Source of the DNA: Cellvibrionaceae bacterium 1162T.S.0a.05
GTDB lineage: Bacteria; Pseudomonadota; Gammaproteobacteria; Pseudomonadales; Cellvibrionaceae
Direction: 5' to 3'
Assembly (NCBI GenBank): GCA_000964245.1
Contig: LANB01000001.1
Location: 1,529,501-1,593,500 of the forward strand
Length of the DNA: 64,000 nt
In this document: in pieces, positions 24,685 to 33,567 of the stretch
Layout: the number at the start of each line of letters is the position of its first letter
How positions within the stretch are numbered: the stretch's first letter is position 1
Notes under the pieces: model-generated
Seen by the model: only the letters and a program-made list of their open reading frames with translations
What the model was told of the DNA's origin: nothing
Databases searched by the model: none
Made by a program: the position numbers and the translations under genes

Positions 24685-25155
24685 CTATTTTATGGTTTCG
24701 ACCGCAGGGGCGCTTTTAATTTTACGTTTTTCCGAGGGTTTTTCTGCAACCTGTGCTTTGCCTGGAACTTGAGCGTCACCAACCAGAATACGCAGACCCA
24801 GTGCCCGGGATTGTTTACGGCCTTGTTCATCGGTAATAAAAACATTGAACCCGATGTAAGCCACTTCGTCATCAGCGGTTTGAATGCCAAGGGGCAGTGT
24901 GAAAGTGCCGCTCCCGTCATAATCCAGTTTTTGATTTAACAGCTCGCTCGTTACGCCGAGCGTACCTTCAACTTTCATGCTGATTTCCAGTGTCAGGTTT
25001 TTGCGCGGCAAGGCAAAAACAATGTTTTCTTCCAACTGACTAAAGGCCGCGTAGTGACGTTCGGGCTCCCCCTGTAAACTCACATTCGCACCCGGCTTGG
25101 CGATTACCTGGCAAGCCAGCATCACAAACAGCAATAAACTAATCCAGCGAAACAT
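24685..25155 (-). CDS. Exported protein, unknown, coupled to the HExxH lipoprotein
   Basis: 156 residues with a signal peptide (MFRWISLLLFVMLACQVIA, cleavage before KPGAN). The mature part is beta-rich (TLEISMKVEGTLGVTSELL, YIGFNVFITDEQGRKQSRA) and ends in a basic tail. Its start overlaps the end of the upstream gene by 17 bases, so both are made together. Function unknown; a periplasmic or cell-surface partner of the lipoprotein is a fair guess. Confidence 0.75.
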   Translation of the reverse strand: MFRWISLLLFVMLACQVIAKPGANVSLQGEPERHYAAFSQLEENIVFALPRKNLTLEISMKVEGTLGVTSELLNQKLDYDGSGTFTLPLGIQTADDEVAYIGFNVFITDEQGRKQSRALGLRILVGDAQVPGKAQVAEKPSEKRKIKSAPAVETIK

Positions 25156-26803
25156 TGATACACACTCTCCCGCCCGTCATGGCATTATCATCGACGTTGG
25201 GCTCTTCATAATATTCAAGAATATAACGGCCACTTGCTGGCGCTTCAAAATCCACTTCTACCTGGCTGTCTTCAATCAAATAGCCTTCAACAAATTCACC
25301 GCGCTGAAAAATATCAATCCAGATTTCCGGGGCTGCTCTGCCGTTACTGTCGAATGTCAGCGTTCGGGTTTCTGCCGCTGCAGCATCAAGATAAATAAAA
25401 CGGCGATTTGCTAATTTATTCCATTCGCCGTAGGTATTGTTTGTACAAAGCTCAATGGTGGAACCCACGTCCAACACCTGGTAAAGGGGCAGGGCATCGG
25501 CATTACTGGCATCGTTGGTTTCAGCAAAACCGAATGCATCTTCGCCGGTAATATTGTGAATGGCTAACATATTGCTCAAGGCAGTTTGTTGTTCAAGCGT
25601 AAGCAGACCGTTGAGGCTTTCAACGAAAACATGCAGGCCCAACATCGCCTCACTCTCAACAAAATTGGCGTGCGTCATGGCTTGATAAATAGGCGTAAAG
25701 CCGAGCGCAAGCTCATCCCCGCTTTCGTCGCCCGTATCAAAAATATCAAAGAGTAAATTGTTGATACTGCCTTCGCTAAACCACCCGGTTAAACTTGTTT
25801 CGATTTCTTCGAGGGCAATGGCAAAACCGAGGTCTTGATTTGGTCCGCCGGAATCGCGATAAAACGGATCGTTGGCTGCCATTCCTGCAAAGGCGTTGCC
25901 CCAGCCTTCGCTAAAAGCGACACGCATGTCGAGCGCGTCGTCGGTTCGATGAGTGCCACCAATATTATCGGTTCGCATAATCTGGTGTTCGATTAAGTGC
26001 GCGAATTCGTGTTGAATGACACTGCGGTCATATTCATCGGTATCGTTATCCGCCCAGCCTAATAAATAGATGTTGCCATTGCCGGGATGAAAGAATGAGG
26101 TGCCGATATCGCCGTCTTCAAGCTCCCCATCAATTGCGCGGTTTTCTGTACTCCAGCGAATCTCTGCGGGCTCAAGACTCACATTGGGGTCAGCGGCTTC
26201 GAGTAGCACCAGGGCATCGTAAATCGCATCGAGAATCGCAAAAGGGCCAGCAACCCGTTCCGCATTGTATTCGTCATCCACCCAGCCGGAAGGTGCGTGT
26301 AAATCGCGTGTTGAATCGGCATTGCCGCTGGTTGTGAGTGAGCCGCTCATGGCATAGATGGCGTTGCCGTCCGTGTTGTCTGCCACACGTATCTGCCAAT
26401 CTGCGTTGTCATTGCGCTCCAACTCGGCAACAACTCGCACCCGTACCTGCGTATTTTCGGGCGCACCCAGGCTATACGCGCCGCTTTCATCACTGCGCGT
26501 TTCACGCAATAACTGTCCGCGCGCATCCAGCAATTGAACCGTGACGCCACGTGCTGCGCGAGCCTGTGTTTCCAGATAGTTCAAAGCGCTATTGGTAGTG
26601 CGGTGCGGGATAAAGTCAAATGTGACTGTACCGCTGATGGTGACATCCGTTTCGGGATTACTTGGGCTTTGGTCAATGGGAGAGTCGGGGTCCGTCTCTT
26701 CGGCGTCATTCGAACTGCAAGCATTAAAAAGGGATGTGCTCAGGAGTAGGCTAAATAAGGCGACAGCCTTCCTGGCTTGAGCTTTAAAATCATTTTGAAA
26801 CAT
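25139..26803 (-). CDS. Lipoprotein with HExxH metalloprotease-like domain
   Basis: 554 residues. The N-terminus is a lipoprotein signal (lipobox LFNAC near residue 29) followed by an Asp/Ser/Pro linker. Residues about 50-130 form a carboxypeptidase regulatory-like beta-sandwich (GVTVQLLDARGQLLRETRSD). The core has HEFAHLIEHQIM, with a third-ligand candidate 30 residues on in AFSEGWGNAFAG, the arrangement of gluzincin-type zinc proteases. The C-terminal 100 residues are beta-rich (ASGRYILEYYEEPN). Likely a surface zinc peptidase; the substrate is unknown. Co-transcribed with the small exported protein. Confidence 0.75.
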   Translation of the reverse strand: MFQNDFKAQARKAVALFSLLLSTSLFNACSSNDAEETDPDSPIDQSPSNPETDVTISGTVTFDFIPHRTTNSALNYLETQARAARGVTVQLLDARGQLLRETRSDESGAYSLGAPENTQVRVRVVAELERNDNADWQIRVADNTDGNAIYAMSGSLTTSGNADSTRDLHAPSGWVDDEYNAERVAGPFAILDAIYDALVLLEAADPNVSLEPAEIRWSTENRAIDGELEDGDIGTSFFHPGNGNIYLLGWADNDTDEYDRSVIQHEFAHLIEHQIMRTDNIGGTHRTDDALDMRVAFSEGWGNAFAGMAANDPFYRDSGGPNQDLGFAIALEEIETSLTGWFSEGSINNLLFDIFDTGDESGDELALGFTPIYQAMTHANFVESEAMLGLHVFVESLNGLLTLEQQTALSNMLAIHNITGEDAFGFAETNDASNADALPLYQVLDVGSTIELCTNNTYGEWNKLANRRFIYLDAAAAETRTLTFDSNGRAAPEIWIDIFQRGEFVEGYLIEDSQVEVDFEAPASGRYILEYYEEPNVDDNAMTGGRVCINVSLD

Positions 26804-26943
26804 TGAGTCTCTCTTCGGGCTTTTAGGCTTCCTATACTTCCACTTCCTGCTCTTCCTGCTGATTGAAATGATAGCGGTAATTCGCTGCTCATCGATCAGA
26901 TCTAACCCTCTCCAACAAGGGGGCCGACTAGTCTAACACGGAA

Positions 26944-26983
26944 CCAAGTCGGTGCATCTTTCATTTAGCTGCACCGACTTTGG
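26944..26983. repeat. Long inverted repeat
   Basis: CCAAGTCGGTGCA and TGCACCGACTTTGG form an 11-base perfect stem extended by two pairs past one bulged T, with a 13-base loop. No T-run follows, so an operator, a regulatory RNA hairpin or a terminator are all possible. Confidence 0.6.
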
Positions 26984-27103
26984 TAGCTCTTACCCGTGAA
27001 TGCTTAAGGTATTTGCACTGCAATAACCTTTTAATCCTGATTTCGCACCGTTTAGGTAGAAGTACGCGCACTCAAACTCACTAAATACGGTTTTTAGTTG
27101 AGC

Positions 27104-27119
27104 TGGCACAACTTTGGCA
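27104..27119 (+). promoter_or_regulatory. Possible sigma-54 promoter before the kinase operon
   Basis: TGGCACAACTTTGGCA has the -24 box TGGCAC and five-base spacing of a sigma-54 promoter, but TGGC instead of TTGC at -12. It lies about 65 bases before the kinase ATG. Confidence 0.3.
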
Positions 27120-27185
27120 TTTACCAAATTCTTGTGACCCATTCCACAATATTTAATTTTAATTTAAAACTAAAAAGAGCACGCC

Positions 27186-29318
27186 ATGCTGAATTTTAAT
27201 CTTCGTCCTTTTATGGGAAGGTACCTTGGAAAGTATCGCGGAATTTTACTTTCGGTTTTACTTTTTCTCTTGCTGGATGCTTCGGTACTGATTCTTAATT
27301 TTTATATTTCATTTCAAATCGCCGATGACGCCGTTAGCGTAAACCTTGCCGGTCGACAACGTATGCTTTCGCAACGAATGGCAAAAGCATTGTTTATTAT
27401 GGATAGCAACGACCCCGCAAGCAAAGCCTATACGGATGCATTAAATGAATTGCAATTAAGCCAGTCCCTGTTTGATGAAACGCTTCTCGCTTTCGATACC
27501 GGCGGTGTTGCACGCGGTGCCGGTACGGATTTGGTTGAACTCGAATCGGTAAGCGATGCAGCAGGGCGCGATGCTCTTGAGAAGGCAAAAGCAATCTGGT
27601 TTCCCTATAAAAACGCGCTGAATGAATTCATTGTGCAACCCGATTCCCCCGCAGCGTTCTCCGTTGTTTTGGCAGAGGCAGAAAGTCAAAACCTCACCTT
27701 ATTGGTATTAATGAACGAACTTACTCTGGCTTTGGAACGTGTTGCAGCGAACAAGGCGAATACGCTACGGACGATTCAAACTGTTGGTATTAGCCTCGCC
27801 TTGCTTAACTTTTTTCTGATTATGTTTCATTTTCTGAGACAGTTACGTGAGAGTGATGCAAAAATTGAAAAAGCGCGTGGCGAAACAACAGAAATTCTGG
27901 AAACCGTGAGTGAGGGGCTGTTTCTGATCGATAAAAATTTTATTATCGGCGAGCAACACTCGCGGCAACTCGGGCTTATGCTGGGTGATGATGCACTGGC
28001 GGGAAAGTCTTTGCAGACGGTTTTAAAGGATATTGTCACTGAGAAAGATGCAGAAACCGCTACCAGTTTTATTGAGTTACTTTTCTCTCCCAAGGTTAAG
28101 GAAAACCTGATAGGCGACCTCAACCCACTGCAAAAAGTTGAAATCAATGTACTTCAGAAAGAGGGCGCCTATACCACACGCTACCTCAGCTTCTCTTTTG
28201 CCCGTGCTTATATTGAAAACCGAATTAACCATGTTCTGGTAACAGTCGTTGATATTACTGAAAAGATAAAACTGGAAAAAGCGCTATTAGAAAGTAAGAA
28301 GCAAAATGAAAACCAGATTGAAATGCTTACCAGTTTACTGCACACACAACCGGCATTGATTCGCGAATTTATTTACGGTGCCTACGATTTTTTCAATCGG
28401 GTTAATAATCTTTTGAAAGAAAACTCTCGCAACGTTTTCGAACTCAAACAGAAAGCGCAACGTATTTTCAGAGAAGTCCACAAATTCAAGGGGGATTCGG
28501 CCGCACTCAACCTCGATTACTTTGAAGATGCTGCACACTTAATGGAAAGCTCTCTCGAGCACATACTTGCTCTGGACGAGGCTAGCGGTAACGATTTCCT
28601 CGGCTTTGCCGTGCAATTGGAAGCGCTCGTAACCTACACCAACCAGGTTGAGCAACTTGCCGATAAACTGGGTGAATTTGGTTCCAGCCAACCTCAGGAC
28701 AAGGGCCACAATGCAACGGACCTCGATTACTACCGTTTTTCCGCTCTCGTAAAAAAACTGGCAGAACGAAACAAAAAACAGGTTGGCTTACGCTTCAGCT
28801 CGCTGCCTTTGGAAGTTTTGCCTCATTCCACTCAACAAGCCGTGAGAAACATCGCCATTCAACTTATTCGCAATGCGATTACGCACGGTATCGAAACACC
28901 CGACTCGCGTGAACGAGTCGGTAAACACGCCCAAGCCATACTCGACCTGCGCATTAGTGCACTGCCCGACAATGCACTTGAAATTACGGTTGAAGACGAT
29001 GGCCGAGGCATTGATTACAAGGCACTGCAACAACGCGCGCTCGCCAGTGGCCGCTGGACACCGGGAGAGATTAAAGGCTGGGACAAGCGCCGTTTACTTT
29101 CGCTGATTTTCAAAGATGGATTTAGCACCGCCAATATGTTGAACAAGGATGCCGGACGTGGCGTCGGCCTCAGTGCAGTAGCAAAAACAGTCAATGAACT
29201 CGGCGGAAAAATTGCCGTTTCCTCTCAGGAAAACAAATCCTGTCGTTTCAGTATTCGACTCCCTGAATTTGATACAGATAAAGGAGTCGCATTCGATGCC
29301 GTCGCTAATGGTCGTTGA
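27186..29318 (+). CDS. Membrane histidine kinase with PilJ-type sensor, PAS, Hpt-like and CheA-like ATPase domains
   Basis: 710 residues. Membrane helix (about 18-40), then a PilJ/NarX-type sensor (VNLAGRQRMLSQRMAKALFI), second helix (about 195-215), a PAS domain (about 235-345) with a coiled-coil exit, and a histidine-phosphotransfer-like segment (REVHKFKGDSAALNLDYFED). The ATPase domain follows: N box LIRNAITHGIETPDSRERVG, G1 EDDGRGIDYKAL, G2 GRGVGLSAVAKTVNELGG. This ATPase is CheA-like, but the CheW-binding domain is missing. It likely trans-phosphorylates its own Hpt and then the receiver encoded next. Its last 23 bases overlap the receiver gene. Confidence 0.88.
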   Translation: MLNFNLRPFMGRYLGKYRGILLSVLLFLLLDASVLILNFYISFQIADDAVSVNLAGRQRMLSQRMAKALFIMDSNDPASKAYTDALNELQLSQSLFDETLLAFDTGGVARGAGTDLVELESVSDAAGRDALEKAKAIWFPYKNALNEFIVQPDSPAAFSVVLAEAESQNLTLLVLMNELTLALERVAANKANTLRTIQTVGISLALLNFFLIMFHFLRQLRESDAKIEKARGETTEILETVSEGLFLIDKNFIIGEQHSRQLGLMLGDDALAGKSLQTVLKDIVTEKDAETATSFIELLFSPKVKENLIGDLNPLQKVEINVLQKEGAYTTRYLSFSFARAYIENRINHVLVTVVDITEKIKLEKALLESKKQNENQIEMLTSLLHTQPALIREFIYGAYDFFNRVNNLLKENSRNVFELKQKAQRIFREVHKFKGDSAALNLDYFEDAAHLMESSLEHILALDEASGNDFLGFAVQLEALVTYTNQVEQLADKLGEFGSSQPQDKGHNATDLDYYRFSALVKKLAERNKKQVGLRFSSLPLEVLPHSTQQAVRNIAIQLIRNAITHGIETPDSRERVGKHAQAILDLRISALPDNALEITVEDDGRGIDYKALQQRALASGRWTPGEIKGWDKRRLLSLIFKDGFSTANMLNKDAGRGVGLSAVAKTVNELGGKIAVSSQENKSCRFSIRLPEFDTDKGVAFDAVANGR

Positions 29319-29661
29319 TGATTCCCGTATCATTCGTCGAAAAATAGAACGCTGCAACGCAGAAGAAAAATTCCTGATTGTCGCGTCCGTGGGAAATGGG
29401 AATGACGCCGTGGAGAAATATTCAGCTTTTAAACCACAATTGGTGACCATGGATTTAACCATGCCCGGCATGGATGGTCTCGCATGTATCGATCATCTGG
29501 TTGCCTTAAACCCGGAGGTTAAAATACTGGTTATCTCGGCCTTATCAGATAAAGCGACCGGTATAGAAGCTCTAAAAAAAGGCGCTTTGGGTTTTTTGTG
29601 TAAGCCATTTAGCGATGAACAACTTTTAAATGCTCTGGATGAATTGGCGGAGGACTTATGA
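29296..29661 (+). CDS. CheY-like single-domain response regulator
   Basis: 121 residues from ATG 29296 (MPSLMVVDDSRIIRRKI). The acidic pair VDD, the phospho-acceptor Asp in TMDLTMPGMDGL, Ser/Thr in ISALSD and Lys in CKPF are all in place. There is no output domain, so it must act by binding a partner, as CheY does. It overlaps the kinase gene upstream and the CheX-like gene downstream by four bases (ATGA), a tightly coupled trio. A longer start at 29194 would lie inside the kinase gene and is rejected. Confidence 0.92.
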   Translation: MPSLMVVDDSRIIRRKIERCNAEEKFLIVASVGNGNDAVEKYSAFKPQLVTMDLTMPGMDGLACIDHLVALNPEVKILVISALSDKATGIEALKKGALGFLCKPFSDEQLLNALDELAEDL

Positions 29662-30107
29662 CTGAAGATACCGTACGCGTATTTATCGACGGCGTTGTCC
29701 GTTTTTTTCAAACCAATCAAAGTAACGATGTGAAAGTCGGCACGCCTTATTTAATAAATAATGACAGCCCAACCGCTTTTGACGTAACGGGCATTATCGG
29801 TATTTCTGGCCCTTACAAGGGCTGCGTGTATTTTACGGTGCCCAGAATATTCGTTAAGCACTTGTTATTGAGTATGGGCGAACTCGACACCTCCAGTGAG
29901 CATATGTTTGATCTCGTGGGCGAAGTTGCCAACACGATTTCGGGAAATGCGCGTTCCGAGTTTGGCCATGAATTTATGATTTCTGTGCCGGTTATGATTG
30001 AGGGGGCACCAGGGAACATTCATTTACCGCAGCACTTGCGCTCTTATGTGATTCCAATTTACTGGAAATCTTACAGTGGTGCAGTGGTTGTGTGTCTTGA
30101 AAATTAA
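29658..30107 (+). CDS. CheX-like phosphatase / chemotaxis protein
   Basis: 149 residues of the CheC/CheX/FliY fold. The catalytic ExxN signature is visible in LVGEVANTISGNARSEFG, with the flanking MFDLVGEV helix and the VPVMIEGAPGN turn typical of CheX. It would remove the phosphate from the neighbouring CheY-like receiver. Kinase, receiver and phosphatase in one operon form a complete phosphorylation cycle without CheW, CheR or CheB. Ends shortly before a bidirectional terminator. Confidence 0.85.
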   Translation: MTEDTVRVFIDGVVRFFQTNQSNDVKVGTPYLINNDSPTAFDVTGIIGISGPYKGCVYFTVPRIFVKHLLLSMGELDTSSEHMFDLVGEVANTISGNARSEFGHEFMISVPVMIEGAPGNIHLPQHLRSYVIPIYWKSYSGAVVVCLEN

Positions 30108-30200
30108 GCCGTGTTTTGGAATTAAGAATTACTAGTACTTGCAATTGCGTTTTTTACCTTTTCATATACAGATTATGGTTTGTCGCTAGCTCTTAAAAAA

Positions 30201-30231
30201 AACCCTGTCGACACTTCAAATCGACAGGGTT
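30201..30231. terminator. Bidirectional terminator
   Basis: Stem AACCCTGTCGA / TCGACAGGGTT, perfect over 11 pairs, preceded by a run of A that gives a T tail for minus-strand transcripts. It lies between the convergent CheX-like and exported-protein genes. Confidence 0.85.
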
Positions 30232-30252
30232 CAGTTCTCTTGTTAATTTTAA

Positions 30253-30780
30253 TTAATACACTCTTATTCGAAATACTTTACCACCTATAAATACTTCAGG
30301 GGGTACTGGTTTGGATCCGAATTTGGAATCAATATAATGAGGAGGAAGTTTGCATGTAACTTTTAGCATCGCTGCGTTATTTTCATTTTCTGGCGTTTTG
30401 TCGCGTAGAGTAAGGACTTTAGCAGTATAATTTTGACCTGTGACTTTTTTCTCCTTTATTTTATGCACATACTCATTATCCTTGTTTAAGGAAGTTGCGC
30501 TACAGGTGACACCTTCATCCTGCCCGACAGGGTTCTGTGTGTAATAAATATCTATTTGCATAACATCACCATAACCGTTAGAGACGTCAATCCAGCACGA
30601 AAATTGAGAGTAGGTGTCAACGCCGCTACTGTACGCACCATGCTCATCAAAAATCGTGTTACCAATACACTGTGAAGGGTGAACCCAGTAACCCGCAAAA
30701 GATGACTGGGAATAAGCCAAGGGAAGTAAAAGGCAAATCGAAAGTAAAACCAGTTTTTTTCGTAAAGTTTGAGTTTTCAT
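30253..30780 (-). CDS. Exported protein, unknown
   Basis: About 175 residues from ATG 30780 (MKTQTLRKKLVLLSICLLLP), a classical signal peptide with cleavage near SSFA-GYW; the upstream in-frame extension to 30870 would bury that signal, so I reject it. The mature part has four cysteines (SQCIGN, FSCWID, VTCSAT, VTCKLP) and is beta-rich. It has no recognisable family. Confidence 0.72.
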   Translation of the reverse strand: MKTQTLRKKLVLLSICLLLPLAYSQSSFAGYWVHPSQCIGNTIFDEHGAYSSGVDTYSQFSCWIDVSNGYGDVMQIDIYYTQNPVGQDEGVTCSATSLNKDNEYVHKIKEKKVTGQNYTAKVLTLRDKTPENENNAAMLKVTCKLPPHYIDSKFGSKPVPPEVFIGGKVFRIRVY

Positions 30781-31348
30781 ATCCAGACCTAAAATTAATT
30801 TTATTATTTGTTGCACGAACTTCGTGCAAAAGTTTGAATGAAATACAAACGTGCTATGCATTTCGAGCAATAGTTTACAGTCGCATTTGCAAAAAAATTT
30901 TGGTTTTGATGTAGGAGATAAGGTATTTGTGAACAGTAATTCAGTCTCCGAAAAAAGCCGAAAAACTTTGAAAGGTTTTGACTTCCATTTAGCATATTAT
31001 ATGTCTTATTGTCGGAGGGTCACTTTCCAGAAATCCAGATTGGTTGACACCTGGAACAACACAACGTGGTAACTCTTTTCCATGGTTTGCTGGTCGGCAT
31101 AGTTCGAATAATAAGCAAAATGTTCTCGATATAAACAAACATGCCTTACTACCTCGACGGAATGCAGACGCTTAACTCAACTCTAGTTAAGAGTTTTGGT
31201 GACAAAGAAGGATGGCTTAAGCAGGCTTGTTGGTCGTTATTCAAACAAAATCGACAAACGACTGTTCATTAGAAAACGTTTACAAGATTGCTTGTAATTG
31301 TGCGCGTATTGATATGTTACTTAGCAAGTATTTTGAATCTTGTGTTCG
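30781..31348. other. Long intergenic region
   Basis: About 570 A/T-rich bases. A 43-codon frame at 31141-31272 (MPYYLDGMQTLNSTLVKSFG) is the only hint of coding, and CTTAACTCAACTCTAGTTAAG inside it is a short palindrome. I see no family match and do not call it a gene. Confidence 0.5.
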
Positions 31349-32104
31349 CTAATTGCCTTTTGAGGCATATACAAAAAACTCTGTGTTTCCGTCGCCGCCT
31401 TTAATAGCGCTCTCGAAATAATCCAGAATATTGAAATTCAACTGCTGAAGGTGTTCGCAAATTTTATGTTTTACTGTTTGGTAAAGAGCTTTATCTCTTA
31501 CCAGGCCGCCTTTTCCTATTCCGTCCTTACCCACTTCAAATTGCGGTTTAACAAGGCTGATAATTTTTAATTGATCACTGGTGAGCTTCGCGAGTTGGGG
31601 TAACACAAGGGTTTGCGAAATAAACGACAAGTCGATTACAACAAGATCAATGTCCTCTGCCTCAATGCACAGTTTGGCAGGGTCGAATTCGCGCGCATTG
31701 ACGCCTTCAAAGCAGACAACTCGCTTGTCAACTTTAAGTTTCGAATGTAGCTGGTCGTGGCCGACATCAATGCCAAATACTTTTTGAGCGCCATGTTGCA
31801 ATACACAATCCGAGAACCCTCCAGTAGATTGGCCAATATCAAGCACTGTAAGATTTGTTACATCCAGGCCCGTTTTCTCCAGGGCGCCTTCCAACTTAAG
31901 GCCGGCTCTTGAAACATAACGCTGAAGTGTATTGCTGTTTATTCGAAGGTCTAGCTCTTGTGGAAATTTTGCCGACGCCTTGCTTGCAACTTGCCAGCAT
32001 CCAGCAAGGTGGATTTCAACACAATTTTCTTTAATTAATTTCTGCGCGAGTGTACGCGAAGCGGCTAAGCCTTTGCTAACTAATAGCTGATCGAGTCGTT
32101 GCAT
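31349..32104 (-). CDS. tlyA: TlyA-family rRNA 2'-O-methyltransferase
   Basis: 251 residues. An N-terminal S4 RNA-binding domain (MQRLDQLLVSKGLAASRTLA) is joined to an FtsJ-like SAM-dependent methyltransferase with motif I VLDIGQSTGGFSDCVLQHGA and the conserved LVKPQFEVGK. The family methylates ribosomal RNA cytidines and is often annotated as hemolysin TlyA. It lies downstream of the xylose genes on the same strand, separated by a terminator. Confidence 0.93.
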   Translation of the reverse strand: MQRLDQLLVSKGLAASRTLAQKLIKENCVEIHLAGCWQVASKASAKFPQELDLRINSNTLQRYVSRAGLKLEGALEKTGLDVTNLTVLDIGQSTGGFSDCVLQHGAQKVFGIDVGHDQLHSKLKVDKRVVCFEGVNAREFDPAKLCIEAEDIDLVVIDLSFISQTLVLPQLAKLTSDQLKIISLVKPQFEVGKDGIGKGGLVRDKALYQTVKHKICEHLQQLNFNILDYFESAIKGGDGNTEFFVYASKGN

Positions 32105-32164
32105 GCTTTTTTTCGCAAAGTAAAAATTGAATTATAAAACAAGGTTGATAAGAGTCAGGCACAA

Positions 32165-32192
32165 AAAAAGAGGGCCGAAGCCCCCTTTTTAT
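32165..32192 (-). terminator. Terminator after xylA
   Basis: On the minus strand, a G/C-rich stem AGGGGGC..GCCCTCT with a TTCG tetraloop runs straight into seven T. It closes the xylB-galM-xylA transcript 20-45 bases past the xylA stop. Confidence 0.9.
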
Positions 32193-32211
32193 TTAACACA
32201 ATACGCCGGAT

Positions 32212-33543
32212 TTAGATGTATTGGTTAATGATGATTTCGTAGAGTTCTTGCTGGCCACTGGTTACAGGTGGTTCACCGTTCGCATCGCCGATGGCTGCAA
32301 GTTGCTCCAGAGTCAGTTCACCTTTCTCAAATTTCGCACCTTCACCTGCATCGAATGTGGCGTAACGCTCTTTACGCATTTTCTCAATCGGTGATTTTTG
32401 CAGAATATTATCTGCCGTAATCAAGGCGCGAGCAAAAGTGTCCATACCGCCGATGTGGCCGTAGAACAGATCGACCAACTCCGTAGAGTTACGACGAATC
32501 TTCGCATCAAAGTTCACACCACCGCCCTGGAAACCACCGGCACGCAGAATAACGAGCATCATTTCAGTGGTTTCGTTGAGGTTGTAGGGGAATTGATCCG
32601 TATCCCAGGAGTTTTGGTAGTCGCCGCGGTTCGCGTCGATACTGCCCAACATGCCTGCGTCAGCCGCCACTTGCAGTTCGTGATCCATGCTGTGTTGAGC
32701 GAGGGTCGCGTGATTGGTTTCGATATTGAGTTTGAAGTCTTTATCGAGATCGTGTTCACGCAGGAAGCCGATAACGGTTTCACTGTCGACATCGTACTGG
32801 TGCTTGGACGGCTCCATCGGCTTGGGCTCGATGAAGAATGTACCTTTAAAACCTTGCGCACGCGCGTAGTCGCGACACATAGTGAGGAAGCGTGCCATAT
32901 GCTCTTTTTCACGCTTCATGTCGGTGTTGATCAAGCTGATGTAACCTTCACGTCCACCCCAGAATACGTAGTTTTCACCGTCGAGCGCGATGGTCGCATC
33001 CAGCGCACCTTTTACCTGTGCACCCGCCCAGGCCACAACATTGAAGTCCGGGTTGGTCGACGCACCGTTCATGAAACGCGTGTTGGTAAACAGGTTGGAC
33101 GTACCCCACAACAATTTGATGCCGGAAGCCGCTTGTTTTTCTTTTGCGTAATCAACAATTGTGGATAAACGCTTGCTGAATTCAGCACGTGTAGTACCGA
33201 TTTCTTCAACGAGGTCGGTGTCGTGGAAGCAGTAATAAGGCGTGCCCAATTTGGTGAAGAATTCAAACGCGGCGTCCATTTTGAATTTCGCACGGGTAAT
33301 TGCATCAGGGCCTTCGAACCAGGGGTGACGACGGGTACCTGGGCCAAAGGGGTCGCCTGAACTGTCACCAAAGGTGTGCCAGTAACAGGTTGCAAACTTG
33401 AACCAGTCTTTCATTTTACGGCCGGCAACGACCTTGTTTTCGTCGTACCATTTGAATGCCAGCGGATTATCGGATTCCGGGCCTTCGTAGGCTATTTTTC
33501 CAATTCCTGGAAAATATTCTTTATCGCCAATTAATACACTCAT
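32212..33543 (-). CDS. xylA: Xylose isomerase
   Basis: 443 residues, the length of group II xylose isomerases. The catalytic His is in YYCFHDTDL, and metal-site and substrate residues occur in [20 protein letters not shown] and [20 protein letters not shown], with GSIDANRGD later on. It converts D-xylose to D-xylulose in the cytoplasm with two divalent metal ions. Last gene of the xylB-galM-xylA set. Confidence 0.98.
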   Translation of the reverse strand: MSVLIGDKEYFPGIGKIAYEGPESDNPLAFKWYDENKVVAGRKMKDWFKFATCYWHTFGDSSGDPFGPGTRRHPWFEGPDAITRAKFKMDAAFEFFTKLGTPYYCFHDTDLVEEIGTTRAEFSKRLSTIVDYAKEKQAASGIKLLWGTSNLFTNTRFMNGASTNPDFNVVAWAGAQVKGALDATIALDGENYVFWGGREGYISLINTDMKREKEHMARFLTMCRDYARAQGFKGTFFIEPKPMEPSKHQYDVDSETVIGFLREHDLDKDFKLNIETNHATLAQHSMDHELQVAADAGMLGSIDANRGDYQNSWDTDQFPYNLNETTEMMLVILRAGGFQGGGVNFDAKIRRNSTELVDLFYGHIGGMDTFARALITADNILQKSPIEKMRKERYATFDAGEGAKFEKGELTLEQLAAIGDANGEPPVTSGQQELYEIIINQYI

Positions 33544-33567
33544 AGTCTTACCTATCTCTCATCATGA

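Larger units (their letters stand above)
26804..27185. other. Divergent intergenic region
   Basis: 380 bases between the divergently read lipoprotein and histidine kinase genes. Contains the strong hairpin at 26944-26983 and a sigma-54-like element at 27104-27119, described separately. No gene is supported. Confidence 0.6.

Noticed and set aside
31141-31272. 43-codon frame in a long intergenic region
   Set aside because: Too short to support by itself; no family match and no clear ribosome site.
32398-33168. Long plus-strand open frame of 256 codons
   Set aside because: It lies entirely opposite xylA, whose protein is unmistakable; the antisense frame has no family resemblance and reflects codon bias.
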